From positions 4,584,642 through 4,648,641 of the forward strand of contig CM033116.1 in assembly GCA_019321725.1 (NCBI GenBank): 64,000 nucleotides of DNA, given 5' to 3'. Below, piece by piece: positions 26,201 through 39,507 of the stretch (position 1 is its first letter; each line of letters starts with the position of its first letter). Both the position numbers and the translations under genes were made by a program. The stretch comes from Paulownia fortunei. Its lineage: Eukaryota; Streptophyta; Magnoliopsida; Lamiales; Paulowniaceae. The notes below the pieces were generated by a model. That model was not told the DNA's origin and did not search any database. It worked only from the letters and a program-made list of their open reading frames with translations.

Positions 26201-29200
26201 TGAAGTATTGGGCTAATTAGAATCAGTGGAACCCTTTTAGTTAGTCAATATGAGAATACTAATTTAAATGGAAACTCTCTTATTCATAATTACTATGAGA
26301 TAAATTGAATTAAAAAAAAAATCTAATTCAAAATCTTTATTTCAGCTAACTCTAACTAAAAGTATAGTAATCAATAGAGTTATAAATGCAAATTTCATAA
26401 TTTTCCATCAAATATGCAAACCACTTTCAGTCAACCAAATAGCAAAACACAATAAAATTTTATTAATGGGTTTTAAGAAAGCAACCAAATATGCAAAGCC
26501 TACAATCTACACACTCAAAAGATAAAGATTTAATCATGATCATTCCAAAAATAAATTAAAGTTTTATCATAATTTAAAGAAATTACCCATCTAATATATA
26601 TAAATTTGCTAAAAATGAAAGAAAAAATTGCAACTGACAAATTAAAGAGGTTTTAATGAAACCTAAGAGTCTAAAAATGTAACAGACAAGGACCTAATTC
26701 AAATCATTTCAAAAGCGAATTCAACTTACACCATAAATTGAAGAAATTACTAATCTAATATATATAATTTTTTAGCAAAATAAAAGAAAAAGATGCAACT
26801 AACAAAAGAATATGGGTTTTGAAAAAATCCAAAAATCTAAAAATGGGGAAAAAATAAAAATAAAAATAAAAATAAAAGGTTAAGGTATTTTGGGGTTTTC
26901 AAGTTTCAATGGGTGTGGTTGTTAGTTGTTACATCTTTTTTTTTTTGTTTTTTTTTTTTGGTGGGGGTGGGGAGTTAGTGTTTGGAAAGCTCAAACTCAA
27001 CTTTTCATCCCTGGGGACTTAACTCAAAATCTAAAATGGGTTTAATTACTTTTCTCCAATTTGCTGTTATTGTAATTCTTTATTCTGTTTAAATTTTGAA
27101 TTTTAGTGAAAAAATACTAAAGAAACTTTTCTTTCATTTGGTTTCGAAGAAAAAACTTAAATGAAATATTCATACAAATATGATTAGGATAGATATTTAT
27201 TAAATTATATATATTGTTTCATGATACTCAATTACATTAAAAAAGTAATTAAAATTGAGAATTATTTCTTCTGTAAGAACTGTGATAAAATTTGATTAAT
27301 TGAAAATTATTTCTTCCGTAAGAAAATGTGTTAAAGATTTGATTTTCCAACCTTCTTTGTTCCTCAAGAATTTCTATTTCCAAACATGGCCTTAGCATTT
27401 TTTGACCACCTAATTTCATGCATTCTCCAATACCCTTTTCAAATAACATTCAGATAAGAAATTGAAAGGATTTTTGTTATTTGTTTCAAATGAAGTAATC
27501 AGTAGTAATGATTGGTAGGTGCCTTTAACTTCACTTTTCAGTAAAATACCTACTGTTAAAAAGTTCTAAAAAGTCATTGCTATCATCATTTGAATTATTT
27601 AACCATTCTCTAAAAGTTTTTCCCCCATGGGTATGTATAAATACAGCCATGCAGCGTGTAAAGATAATTCTATTTCCACTTAACCAGTGTTCATCAAAGA
27701 TTATATCAATTTAATGTTATATCTCGAATTTTACTTTATATATAAACATCAAATATATATAATTCATTCTATATATACATTTAAAGAAATATTTTATATA
27801 TTAAATGTAACGCTAAATTGAAACAGAATATTTAAAATGAATTAAGTTGTAGTTTATTTAGTGATATCGAACATGTTAAATAATGTCACATCTATATTTC
27901 ATATTGAAGACTACTTTTATTGCCCAATATAAAAAAATAAATGTTAATGCGAACCATATATACAAATAATAATTGAGTGTTTATATATATATGTATTATA
28001 TACACATATTAATAATATTCATCCTACACTCAATATATTGTTATCTTAATTTATAAAAAATGAGATATTTGTTCATCATTCATATACTCAATGAGGCCAT
28101 TGTTCTCCCCCCTTGCCCGTCCCCCTAAAGGAGCGCGGGTGGTGACAACGGGATGCTTGATGCTTAGAAAGATGTTCTCTCGGTTACCATCTCAAAAACC
28201 CACACAAGTATTCGACTTTTGAATAGAGAAACATCTTCTCATGCTACTGCATACCTGCATTAATCTATATGAAGTAGAATCACCAATCATTTTCTTCTAC
28301 TTTAATGGTTATAGGGTGGGTATATTTTTGTAGTACTCTCACAATTAGGCATTCAAATTCTATCCAACCTATTTAAAGGTTGAATAGACTTTTTAAAACT
28401 ACTCTCACAGGGAAAAAGTTAGTCAATTTGGCTCCAAGAATTGTGTTTAACAAAAAAGGGAAAAAAAATAAAGGTTGCTTTTATCCTTTTACTCATTGAT
28501 CTGCTTGACTGTGAAGGGTGGGTTTGTTGAGCATATCATTACATAATGTACAGCATGATTCAAACATCATTTTTATTTTCCCTACTAAAGAAATTACTAT
28601 TATAGTGGCCAAGTTTGTTTTTATCATTTGAAATACACAGCATGAGGTTTAAAAGACTGCAGGCTATAATTTTTGGCATCATTTTCAGACATTCTTTGCT
28701 TTTTGCAAATGATTTTCTCTTCTTCTTGTTAACTTTATCTATTTTTTTGCATGAAAATTTGTTACATATACTCTACATTTTCACACATAATAGTGATGAT
28801 AATAACACATCAACAGTGGAATTCGTATAATACATAATAACACATCAAAAATGGAATTCGTATAATACGATTTGGTATTATTGTAGCTGTTTTGTGTGGG
28901 ACACTTGGAGTAAAGGTGAAATGAAATTGGAGGGTTGAGGCATGTGCGAGCAGGATTGTCAATTAAGCCGAACAAGCAAGCATGCTTAAGATCACATTCA
29001 GGTTGATATTATACATTTTTTTTCTCATGGCTTAAATTTGTTCGAACGTTTTGCACTAGTTAGGGCTTGATTTGAAAATTAACACGAGCTTCAAATTGAA
29101 CTCGAGCGGCCAATTTTTTTTCCTTAATTTTTCATGCAATTAATAATATAAATTCAATTATCAAATAAAAAAATAACAATCTCAAAACACTTCAAAATAA

Positions 29201-30611
29201 TCAAAATCAAGTTCTATACATACTAAAATGACATAATCGTTAAACTTAAATTGACTTTATAATAAAACGAAATAAAACCAAATGCATTGCCATTTTGCAA
29301 GCATTCCAGTTTTCTTTTCTGTTTAATTTTAGGGTTGTTTTCCTCCTAATTTAAGTTAATTTCTTGGGCTTATGAATATATTATACATATTCTACGTATT
29401 AATATTTTAGATTTATTTTTTATATATTTCATATATAAATATATGATGCCGTTAATAAATACCTATATTCCATATAGTAGGCTAAAATAGGGCTTTGATA
29501 AAAATTTATGTAATCGATGCAAAGGTTTTGTATATTTTATGGCGAGTCAAATTCGATCCAAACTCAATCCAAATTAGGACCTGAATTATTGTTCATATAA
29601 CATATACACTAAACTTGGCCGGAGTTAAATCATATGTAAGTCAAAGTACTATGAATATGGCCAAAATATAGTATTAAAAGTATGTATTTATTACTCTTAG
29701 GCCACATTTACTTTAAGGATTAAAATATGATAAAGGGACTTATCCCACCTAAACCCATGTGCACTTTTAAAGTTGGTAGCTTAAGTTTGATGTGCATCTC
29801 GTTATGAAATTGTGAATTTTTGGAATGAACTATCTCTAGGCCTGATGGATTTATTAGGCCATTTTGCCAAATCTTTGGGACTTTTGATTTTACCAAAATG
29901 CTCGCAAAAGTAAAAGAAATTTTACATCTCTACCCTTTCATCCCAAATCAATTCAAGCTTAAGAATTGGAGATATGAACACTAATCAGCCTTCCATAAGC
30001 AAAGAAAAAAAAGTTTTTATTCCCAAATCTTCAAACCCATCAAAAACAGGATTGGGCATTCTGCCACCAACATTTTCTACATCTCTCCCTTGCAGATTTA
30101 TGAGACAAAATTAGAAAGCAGAAAAATTTAAGTTTCCACTCTCAATATACCTTTAATCCCCCTTAGTTTTCTTACAAGGTCAGTGAAACTACATATTGAT
30201 ATTAATAAATAACAAATGTTTGCAATTAGTGTATAGTGCTTCACATCAATTTCTTTATCAGACATGGAATGTTATGCTGCTCATAAAACAATTCTTGATG
30301 ATAATTTTCAGATTTTTGTGTTGCTTTCCTAAGATGTTCTCGATACACTAATCAAGATACAAAAACTGGATAAACAAAATTTATGTGAGATTGTTGAGAT
30401 GTTTTATGTGGAGTCACAAATCGCTTTCATCAGATATTGAGATGTCTTTCGGCGTCTCTATTCAAATGAAAAATATGTGGGCTAGCAAAAGAGAATGATG
30501 AAATGAGAATATTTTAGGATTTTGTCAATAGTCAGAAAATAGTAAGGGTAGATAAGTAACTTAGGCATCAGAAGGTTATAATTAGGTAATGGATTTATAT
30601 TATTACAAACA

Positions 30612-31073
30612 GGAGCATCTAGAGGAATTGATGGGAGTGCAGGAGTAGGAGACATTATTCGTGATCACATGGGCAATCCTATCATTGCCTTCTAGGGCAA
30701 CATTGTGACAACATCCAACATTTTCTCAAAGGTTTATGCACTTAATAGAGGACTACAACTTGTTTTGATTAGATGCATCACACATTTATAAATTGAGATC
30801 GATGCACTTGTAGTCATCCACATACTCCAGTCTTCCACATGGGGACATTGAAAACTACAACAACTTATCGTAGATATCAGGAATACTCTTCATCTCATGA
30901 CCACATCCATTACTCATATTCATAGAGAGGTCAACATAGTTGCAGACTTTTTGGCAAATGCAACTTGTGACACTCTTACATCCCGGACCTTCATGGTACA
31001 ACAACTTGCAGGAAAGATTTTGAAACTTATTAGAGTCGATCAACTTGGACTCGCTTCATTTAGACACTGCTAA
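30612..31073 (+). pseudogene. Decayed RNase H-like (RVT_3-type) fragment
   Basis: One continuous frame of 154 codons reads RGIDGSAGVGDIIRDHMGNP, then a stop, KVYALNRGLQLVL, a stop, IEIDALVVIHILQ, a stop, and finally HREVNIVADFLANATCDTL. This is the order seen in plant RNase H-like domains: DGS with GG-like start, vIRDh-G, E/Y-A-l-eGL, iEsDs-lvV, and H--RE-N-vADfLA. Stops are at 30693, 30789 and 30849, with no frameshift. It is a nonfunctional remnant of a retroelement C-terminus or of a host RVT_3 gene. No reverse transcriptase was seen upstream. Confidence 0.75.
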
Positions 31074-32199
31074 CTCACACTTCTACACAAACTTTTGTAT
31101 AGATTATACAGTACATAACACCTACATTGTAAATGAGTAGTACTCCTCTTTTATTTGAGTTTGTTTAAATTTTTTTGTAAAATATAATGCACTGTTTTTT
31201 GACTGATCTATATAGAGTTTGGGAATCATCATCTTAATCCTCCACCCTTACACAGGGTGTTTTAATTTTTTTTTGAAAAAAATCCCATATTCAAAATCTC
31301 CTCTTGTAGGCATCAAATCCAGACAACATGCTCAAAAAAGCGGTGATCTCATAAAGAGAAAGAAGACATAATGAATTCTTGTTTTGTTAGGAAATATTGT
31401 ATCGGGATTGTTGTTACTCCAAAAGAATTGGTAGGTTTATACCTTAATTTATGATAAAACAAAAGTAACAATTGACGAACATTATTAACAAGAAAACTGT
31501 TTTTTCTTTCTCTATAATTGAATATTTTATACCTTGGTTTCAAACTTATCTCACTATTAGTGTTTTTCTATAACACACACACACACACAAAATAAAATAA
31601 AATAAAATTGTGTAGGTGAAATAAGTGAAACAACATAATTAGAAACTGTAAAACATTTGGGCCAATAAGAGATTTTGTATTTATGGTTTACATATTATTT
31701 GCTTGCTAATTAAACTGTCTTATCTTAATTCGAAGAGAGAGATTTAAATACTTGATTGCCAATCTATTCCTTTTCTATTTTATTTTTTTAATAGAAGAGC
31801 CATAAATTTTATTCCAACCTTGAATGCAAGTTGTGCCATTACAACTTCGAAGTTCAAACACAGAAGGAGGTAAATCAGAAAGCAATTCAAATCTCTTTAA
31901 CTTTGCCAAAAACTGAATTATTATTTAAAAAAAAAAATAGTTCGAAGGGTTTTCAAAAAAGAAAACATATCCTATAAATTGCTATGTTATTTGCATAGTA
32001 TAAGCATGTATGAAATCATTTATAAGTTTCTTCCCCCAATCAAACACCACCCAGCCCCCATCCAACCAACTCCAGACCCATTCTGCCTTGATCCCCCGCC
32101 ACAGCCCACAACCCACCCCGCTAAACCCACCCCTGCCTTCCTTGCACCACCTTGCTTAAATCTAATATTTAATTATATTTTTAAGATGTTATATTCAAA

Positions 32200-32312
32200 G
32201 AACAATATACAATATATGCGAATAATAGATGAATACCTAAATAATGAATAAATATTTATTTTATAAGAAATAAAATACTTATTCATTATATAGATGTAAC
32301 ATAAATATTACC
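32200..32312. mobile_element. Small AT-rich hairpin element, copy 2
   Basis: The hairpin arms ataatgaataaatatttatt and ataaaatacttattcattat flank a short loop, and the tail tgtaacataaatattacct follows. It matches the layout and tail at 23150-23250. The family is not identified. Confidence 0.4.
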
Positions 32313-33434
32313 TCAAATTCCACCTTTCTAAACTCAACCCCCATTTCCTCCTTCCCACCACCACCATCACCACCACCACCACCACCACCTACTAGAAGTT
32401 CCCCAATGCCCACTCAGCCCCACACCACCATCCAAAACCACAAGCCACACCACCCTACGAACCAAAATTGTAATTTCATTTTCTTAAAATTATTGTAATT
32501 TTTCTTCCTAAGGTTCTCAAATTGAGTTTATCATAAATATAATGGACCAAATATGATTCCAATTTAAGATTGGGGACAAAGATGCCATTTTCTTTTTAAA
32601 ATTAAGGATGAAATTTGATTGATTAGTAATTTACAGAATTAAATGTATAATAAGCTCAAATACAAAACTAAAATTATAATTTTCAAAAGTAGTCATAATA
32701 TATATATATATATAATTGTAATGTAAGGAGCTTGATTCTTTTTATTTTGCTTTCTTCCCCCTATCTCAAACTTCATATGTATCAAAATCTTCCTGAAATA
32801 TTATTCTAAATTAAGAAATAATTGTAAACTACATAATTAAGATCGAGAATATTAATGTTACACCAATATATAATATATTATGTATATGAATAAAGATAAA
32901 ATGTTATATTTTGTGAAAAGTAGATAATACTTTATCATTCACACAACAATACATCATACACAACATATATCATACGCACATAAAATATAATTACTGCACT
33001 CAATAAATATGCACGGTACAACATTTAACGACCAACTCTAAAGAGCAAGTTACGGTGGTTGAAACAAATTTACGAGGAATGGATACTGTAAACGAAAGAA
33101 TGACATCAACATCTATGGCGTTGCTTTCAGTTGCCATGGTACACACCCCACCCCCACCTCTTTCCCCTAAGCCTCCTACTATCCTACACCTACCAGACTT
33201 TATGTATGGACATGGCATCTTTATACGCAGTGTGTAAGAATTCTTGAATTTATATGTGACCTCGTATTCTCATTTTCTTCAACGCTCCTTTTCCGCCAAT
33301 TCAGTACCAAAGCAAAAGTATCGGGACTATACTATACTACTCATCATCACCATCATCATCATCATATGGTAGCAAAAAAAGAAAATAGTGCTTCTTCTCG
33401 TGATTTGCATAAAGAATTTCCCCCCTTCTTCTGG

Positions 33435-33441
<7 letters not shown>

Positions 33442-33467
<26 letters not shown>

Positions 33468-33468
33468 G
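33442..33468 (+). promoter_or_regulatory. CT-repeat in the KIPK leader or promoter
   Basis: A pure CT microsatellite followed by pyrimidine-rich DNA up to about 33780. Such CT tracts are typical of plant core promoters and 5' leaders. A splice donor-like CAG|GTACC at 33781-33787 suggests that a 5' untranslated exon ends at 33782 and that the leader intron runs to just before the start codon at 34995. Confidence 0.5.
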
Positions 33469-34994
33469 CTTTACAGTTTTCACTTGTATTGTAAACTGTC
33501 TCTTTTTACTACCCCTCATTCAATTTGCCATTACACCGGACCCTCACTTTCTCGTGTTCTTAAGGAAAAAAGGAGAAATTGTTACTCCTGTGTATATTTC
33601 TTCAAAATCATTTGTGGGGTTATATCTTTCCTACTTTTTTTTTTGTTTTTGTTTTGTTTTCCTTTTTGCTCTTTTTCTGTTTCCATTTTGAATTCTTTGA
33701 GAAAAAAAAAAGAGAGAGAAAAAAGGGTCTTTGTTTTGCTCTGTGAAAATCCCTGATCTTGCTGCTTTGATCCTTTTCATCAGGTACCTTCTTTCTTTCT
33801 TTCTGTATGTTCTTATCAGTTTCTGTATGTATGTTAATGTATACTCTTGTGTATGTAGAATGATTTTGTGAGCTTGCTTGTTTACTTTATTGCTTTTTTT
33901 TTTTTTGATAGTACTGGCATGAAAAGTGGTCCACTTTCTTGATATATCCTTGTTATTGGTCTGGAAATGAAGGAGACAACATGAAATAAATGAGATTTTG
34001 ATTAGTTTCTTTCTTCTTCTCATCCAATTTATTCAAGTGGGCTTTTATTTTATAAATAATTAAGTTTGCTGTTGGTTTATGCTGTTTTGTTTTGTTTTCT
34101 TTCTAAAGGTGATTTTTAGTTATTGTCAAATTCAAAGAAAAGGGAAGCTTTTTCTGCTCTATATTTAGTTAGTTTAAGCTTATTTTTTGGCTTTCAAAGT
34201 TGCAGTACTCTATGCTTTTCTTGAATTAGCTCATGTGATTTCCACTCTGCTTTGTTTCTCAAAAATTCTTTGAATTTTAGTATGGAAACAATTCCAGTAT
34301 TTAAGAGAATATAAATATGAGGTAAAATAAAATAAAAGAAGAAAAGGGAATAAAAGTGGAATCTGCACTTTTGAAACTTCATACTTCTTTTTGTCTAAAG
34401 CTCTGAAAAGTTTGAACACTAATCTTTCAGCACAAAAATTGAAAACTTTGAACTGGGATGGGAAATCATGAATCTACTTCAAGCTTAAGTTGATTGGTGA
34501 GAAATGATTCTAAGGAGCCAATGCCATGCCAAATAATACAGTTTGAGAGAAGTAGAAGCATAATTGAGTTGCCCTGGATATCAAAGCTGTGTAGTGGTTT
34601 GTGATAATGGCATCTGCATTCTCAATCTTAATTTGATATCCTTGTTCCATTTAACAATTGAGTTGATATTTGACTTCAACTATAAGTTGTAAATGTCCAA
34701 GGCAAAAGCGTAGGAGAGGGAGAACAATGTGATGCAAACGATGACTCTGTATTTATTGTTGAACTGATTTTTGGTTTATTAATTTCTGGAAAATGTAGCT
34801 AATATCTTGTATGCTGGGAAATGATGGTCAAGGGAATTTACACGACTGCGGATTAAAATTCTCAGCATGATTAAGGAGTCACCTGCAATTTTGGTTTGCC
34901 TTCCAATGTATGGGCTTCCTCATCTCTTGAGTGCAATGTCTGAGATGGGTTAACCATAAGCTTTTGCTGCTCCATCAAATTTTTATTGGAATAG

Positions 34995-37900
34995 ATGTCT
35001 TCAAAGATCATGGGTGCATTGCCTGATAGTCATGAAATAATAGAGTTGACAGAAAAATATAATTCTGAATCTAAAATTAGTGGAAATACTGGAAAGCAGC
35101 ATTTGGAGAAACCTTTGAAGAAGCATAGTATTGAGGATGACATTAACAAACTTTTTGAAGCGATAGACATTGGGAGTTCTCGTCGAGGTGTTGGTCAACC
35201 AGACCGACATGTTAGAGATGCTTTACACAAAAGTGCGATGAAAAGACCAATGAGAGTTAGTCCTTCTCAAGTTTCAGGTATTGGAATTTCAGAAACGGTG
35301 AGTTTAAAACAGGCCCTGAGAGGATTATGCATCTCTCAAGCATCGGAAATGGCTGCAGTGAAGAAGCGAATGTCAAGGCCATCAGCTTCACCTGGGATCT
35401 CAGAAGCAGGAGCTATCAAGAAGTTGTACAGGGCTGTAGTGACTGAGGCCAGTGAAGCTGGTCAACCTCTTGATGAAGGTAAAGGGAATTTGGTGGAGAT
35501 ATCCTTAGTACCTGAAAGAAGCTCGTTGAATATTTCTGACAAGGCACCTGAATCTGGACATGTATCAATGGCTGAAGTATCCGAGAGAAAGGGACAGTCT
35601 TCTGTTCTTTCTATGGAAGCATCAACACAGAGTGCTATAATAACCAAAACGAGAATGGAGGAAGACATCGCTCCTTTTTCAACTAATGTTGGCTATGAAC
35701 TTTCAAAAGCTGAATTGGAGCAGAATAGGACATTGGAATTGCCATATTCATCCGTTAGCACTACACTTAACAAGGAACTCTCAGAGTTAGATGAGATAGT
35801 TCCCATCCCAGGTGAGAGCTCAAAAACAGCAAGTGGGCAGCACAAGGAGCAGGTAGATAAGTTAAGATCTGCATCTTTATCATCAAAATTTAATGTGGAG
35901 AGTGATCTAATCAAAAGTTCGAACAGAGGTTTTGGTTTAAGCGAACAAAGTTTAGGAACGCAAAACTTCGTCAAGAAGAAGATTGTACCAAAAAGAGTCA
36001 CCAAAAGTCGCAGTCAACATAATGAAGGAGCTAAGAACGATCATGATTACCCCAATAGCAAAATCGTCCATCGGACACCTGACTCCGTCCTGGAAAAGGG
36101 ATGTGAAGAATTGGAGAAAGTATCTCCAGCATCTAGTAGTAATGCAAACCCTGTAGCCAGCTCAACTGCTCCGGACTCTAACACAAGTAAGCATGATCTT
36201 GTTCCACATATCTTTAGCAAAACGAAGAGTGTAGTGATGAAAGCTGATGAAAGATCAAGGTCAAGGGAAAAGGGGGAGTTCTCTCAAAGCTCAAAAAGTA
36301 GCATCGGGGAGTATAGCAGTACAACAAGCTATAGTGAAGAAAGCTACCTCAGTGGTTCTAGTCGTAGTGGTTATCGGCCTCACATGTCAAAGGACTTGAG
36401 ATGGGAAACTATAAGCTGTGTTCAGAAGCAGAATGGGAGCTTATGCTTGAGACACTTCAAGATGTTGAGGAAGATAGGCGGTGGAGACATTGGCACAGTT
36501 TACCTTTCTGAGCTGATTGGCACGAGCTGCCTCTTTGCAGTGAAAGTCATGGATAATGACTTTTTAGTTAGCAGAAAGAAAATGCAGAGGGCTCAAACTG
36601 AAAAGGAGATACTGGAAATTTTAGATCACCCTTTTCTTCCTACACTCTATGCCCATTTTACAACAAATAAGTTCTCTTGTTTGGTTATGGAATACTGTCC
36701 CGGTGGTGATCTGCATGTGCTTCGCCAAAAGCAGCTGACCAGGAGTTTTCCAGAGAAAGCAGCCAGGTAAAGTTTTAAGCCGGTGCTTACAAGTGATAAG
36801 TTTAGCTTTTCAAAGGACCTTTCAAACATGATCAGCTGCAAGAAAAATCAAATACTCGACAAAAGCCTGACAGAAATTCAGGTTCCCGCCTACATATGTT
36901 CCAAAACTGTAATCTAGGCACTTATTTCATATTTCATGAGTGAAAAAAACACTTTTTACAAACGTAGGGGTAAAAAGAGAAAAAAAGCTAATATCAGACA
37001 TATGTCTTCCTCTGGTTACATTTATTTTTCTAGGTTACATTTATTTTTCTGCATTTTTGTAGATACTTTTTTGTATTTTTTTCAAAATAGGATAGAGTGT
37101 GAACATAAGGTTCTGGGGATGAAACTTTACTATTAACTAGTAATTAGTTCTAAGAACGTTGAGTTGAAATTGAACCCATGAAAACGTCACATGTGAATAG
37201 GTGAAAACATTAGCAATATATCACTTAATAAGTCAACTGAACCGAAAACTAGAACAAGTGAGAGAAAGGCAGGTCTAAGCAGGTTGACTAAAGAATGAAC
37301 TGGGTCCTGGTGTCATGATAGATGTCCCCAAGGGCTCATGTCAGGGTGTAAACTGAGGTGGTAAAGATGCAAAACTTCATCTTGCAGCTCAACTGTCAAT
37401 TTAGTAATTTTCACTTCACTAAGCAATTATCAAGGCTACTAATCCTGTCCTGGTCCCAATCATGTTGCTTTTCTAAAGTAAGTGCTCCCACTTGGTGCAT
37501 GAACAAAATTTTTTAAAAGGTCCAAGTAACTTCTTGTACCTTCTGAATATAAAGGAAGATCATGCAAAAAGTTTCGAAATACATGAAGGGATTATTATTT
37601 CAGAATATCTAATCTTTCTGTGCTTTTCTGGTGATCCTTGTGAATGCATATGAATTGCTCGCGGCTGAAGTCTGACATTACTCTCATTTTGAGAGTCCAG
37701 TTGATGTAGTGAAGGTGTTTAAGTTAAAATCATCTTCATAATGCTATGAGTCTGCTAGAAGTGCTATGTCCTATACTTGACAATGTGAATCCTGGGACTC
37801 TAAAATGTGCAGGTTCTATGCTGCTGAAGTTCTTCTTGCACTGGAGTACCTCCACATGCTCGGGGTGGTGTACAGAGACTTGAAGCCTGAAAACATTTTG

Positions 37901-38671
37901 GTCAGGGAAGATGGTCACATCATGCTATCAGATTTCGATTTGTCTCTTAGATGTGCAGTAGATCCTATGCTACTCAAGTCATCTTCCCCTGTTGTCGAGC
38001 CACCAAAGAAGATGTCTAGTCCTTGCTCGGATTCTAGCTGCATAGATCCTTTCTGCCTCCAACCGTCTTGGCAACTCTCTTGTTTCACACCCAGGTTCTT
38101 ATCTGCTGCAGCCAAAACACGTAAACTAAAATCTGAACTAGCTGCCCAGGTCATTCCACTGCCACAGCTTGTAGTTGAGCCTATAAGTGCCCGATCCAAT
38201 TCCTTTGTAGGAACACATGAATACCTGGCTCCAGAGATCATCAAAGGGGAAGGTCATGGGAGTCCAGTGGATTGGTGGACCTTTGGAATTTTCCTCTACG
38301 AGCTTTTATATGGTAAGACACCCTTCAAAGGATCAGGCAACGAGGATACTATATCCAATGTGGTGTCCCAGTGCCTCAAGTTTCCTCAATGTCCCATGGT
38401 TAGTTCTCATGCTCGAGATTTAATCAGAAGGTTATTGAAGAAGGAGCCTGAGAATAGGCTGGGTTCTGCAAAGGGGGCAGCAGAGATTAAGCAACATCCA
38501 TTCTTTGAGGGCCTGAACTGGGCTTTGATACGATGCGAAACGCCTCCAGAGCTGCCTAAGTTCTTTGATTTGGGAAGTGTTATCCCTGACACAATTTCTC
38601 AAAGTAAAACAAGCAAGTTCCCAATAGAAGTTGAGCATAAAGGAGACGAGATAGAATTTGATATGTTCTAG
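34995..38671 (+). CDS. KIPK: KIPK-type AGCVIII protein kinase, 2 coding exons
   Basis: Exon 1 is 34995-36766 and exon 2 is 37813-38671, joined in phase 2 (AG|G), giving 876 aa. A long Ser-rich, presumably disordered N-terminal region (residues 1 to about 485) precedes the kinase domain: glycine loop [14 protein letters not shown], lysine in FAVKVMDND (about 516), catalytic loop YRDLKPEN (about 612), DFD (about 631), an insertion of about 85 residues, then [11 protein letters not shown] (about 720). The protein ends EFDMF, an FxxF-like tail that fits the PDK1-docking motif of AGC kinases. The N-terminal length matches the KCBP-interacting protein kinase subgroup (about 930-950 aa in Arabidopsis), which binds the calmodulin-regulated kinesin KCBP and belongs to the D6PK-related group. 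The intron position is the same as in the AGC1-12 gene at 14955-19416. The gene looks intact. Confidence 0.92.
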
Positions 38672-39507
38672 CAAAAATTCAAATTGTGGAACACAAATAG
38701 GTTAGTTTTTTTTTTTCTTTATAACTCAGGTTTCCTCTTTCTTGTAACTGATATATAGCCTATAGTGTAAATGTATTTTTAAAAATTGGCAGCACATAAA
38801 CAATGAGAAGATTATTAAGGAATAGAAAGCTATAGATATTTGGAGAGTATATTTATCCTATTACCACTGTTATTCTGCTTATTCGGCCACACTGAGCATG
38901 TTACCAGCAGGTGCAATACTAACACACACACACACATGTGTGTGTGTTGATCTTTTCAAATCTAGCCAATGACGCATTCTTGCATTAGTTACTATAGAAA
39001 TGGATTAAAAGCATTACATTTTCATTTGAAAAGCCACATGATAAACTGATGTTGCTTTTGTTTTGGGCTCAATCCAAGATGGGCAGGGGAAGAAACATGC
39101 CCCAACAGTATAGTAAAACATCGACTAAGAGCCCAAAAGATAGTAGAATTCAACTTTTTAGTACATACACTCTATTGGCCCAAAGTAATAGCCCATAACT
39201 GTAAAATTATATCTAAAAACTTTATTTTTTTTGTCAATAAAAAACTAGAGGATTTTATTTTTCATATAACCCATATTTGGCCTTTTAAGTTGTGACATGA
39301 AACTGCAGTGCAAGTGTCAATTCCTCCATTTACACCCAAAAACATAATAAAAAAAAAAAGATAGAAAAAGATAGAAAAAGGAAAAAAAAAAAAAAAGAAA
39401 GAAAGCAAAAAACAAAGAACCCTGCACAGAGAAGAATCTCAGCATCAGGATTCCATAATACGAGGAAAAAGAAAAAAGAAAGAAAGAAAGAAAGAAAAAA
39501 CACATCA
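38672..39507. other. Spacer between KIPK and the phosphatase gene
   Basis: Holds the KIPK 3' untranslated region and the promoter and leader of the next gene. A perfect 22-bp CA/TG palindrome sits at 38926-38947, and A-rich tracts with a GAAA/AAAG repeat at 39346-39500 lie directly upstream of the next start codon. No other gene seen. Confidence 0.6.
38926..38947. repeat. Perfect CA/TG palindrome
   Basis: ACACACACACA meets TGTGTGTGTGT to form a perfect 22-bp inverted repeat with no spacer, able to form a cruciform or RNA hairpin. It lies about 255 bp after the KIPK stop codon and may be part of its 3' untranslated region or terminator area. Confidence 0.85.

Larger units (their letters stand above)
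19531..33300. other. Gene-poor interval between the two AGC kinases
   Basis: About 14 kb between the divergently transcribed AGC1-12 and KIPK genes. I recognise only mobile-element remains, listed separately, and low-complexity DNA such as the proline-codon-like C-rich stretches at 32030-32150 and 32340-32450. None of the short open frames shows a family signature. No transfer RNA, microRNA precursor or intact gene was identified. Confidence 0.55.

Noticed and set aside
31979..32251. Proline-rich 90-codon open frame
   Set aside because: It comes from C-rich low-complexity DNA and runs into an AT-rich hairpin element. There are no introns, homologues or promoter clues.
33388..34023. Open frames of 120-130 codons on both strands around the CT and T-rich tracts
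   Set aside because: Composition is pure low complexity (SLSLSL, KKKK). They lie in the KIPK leader and have no family signature.
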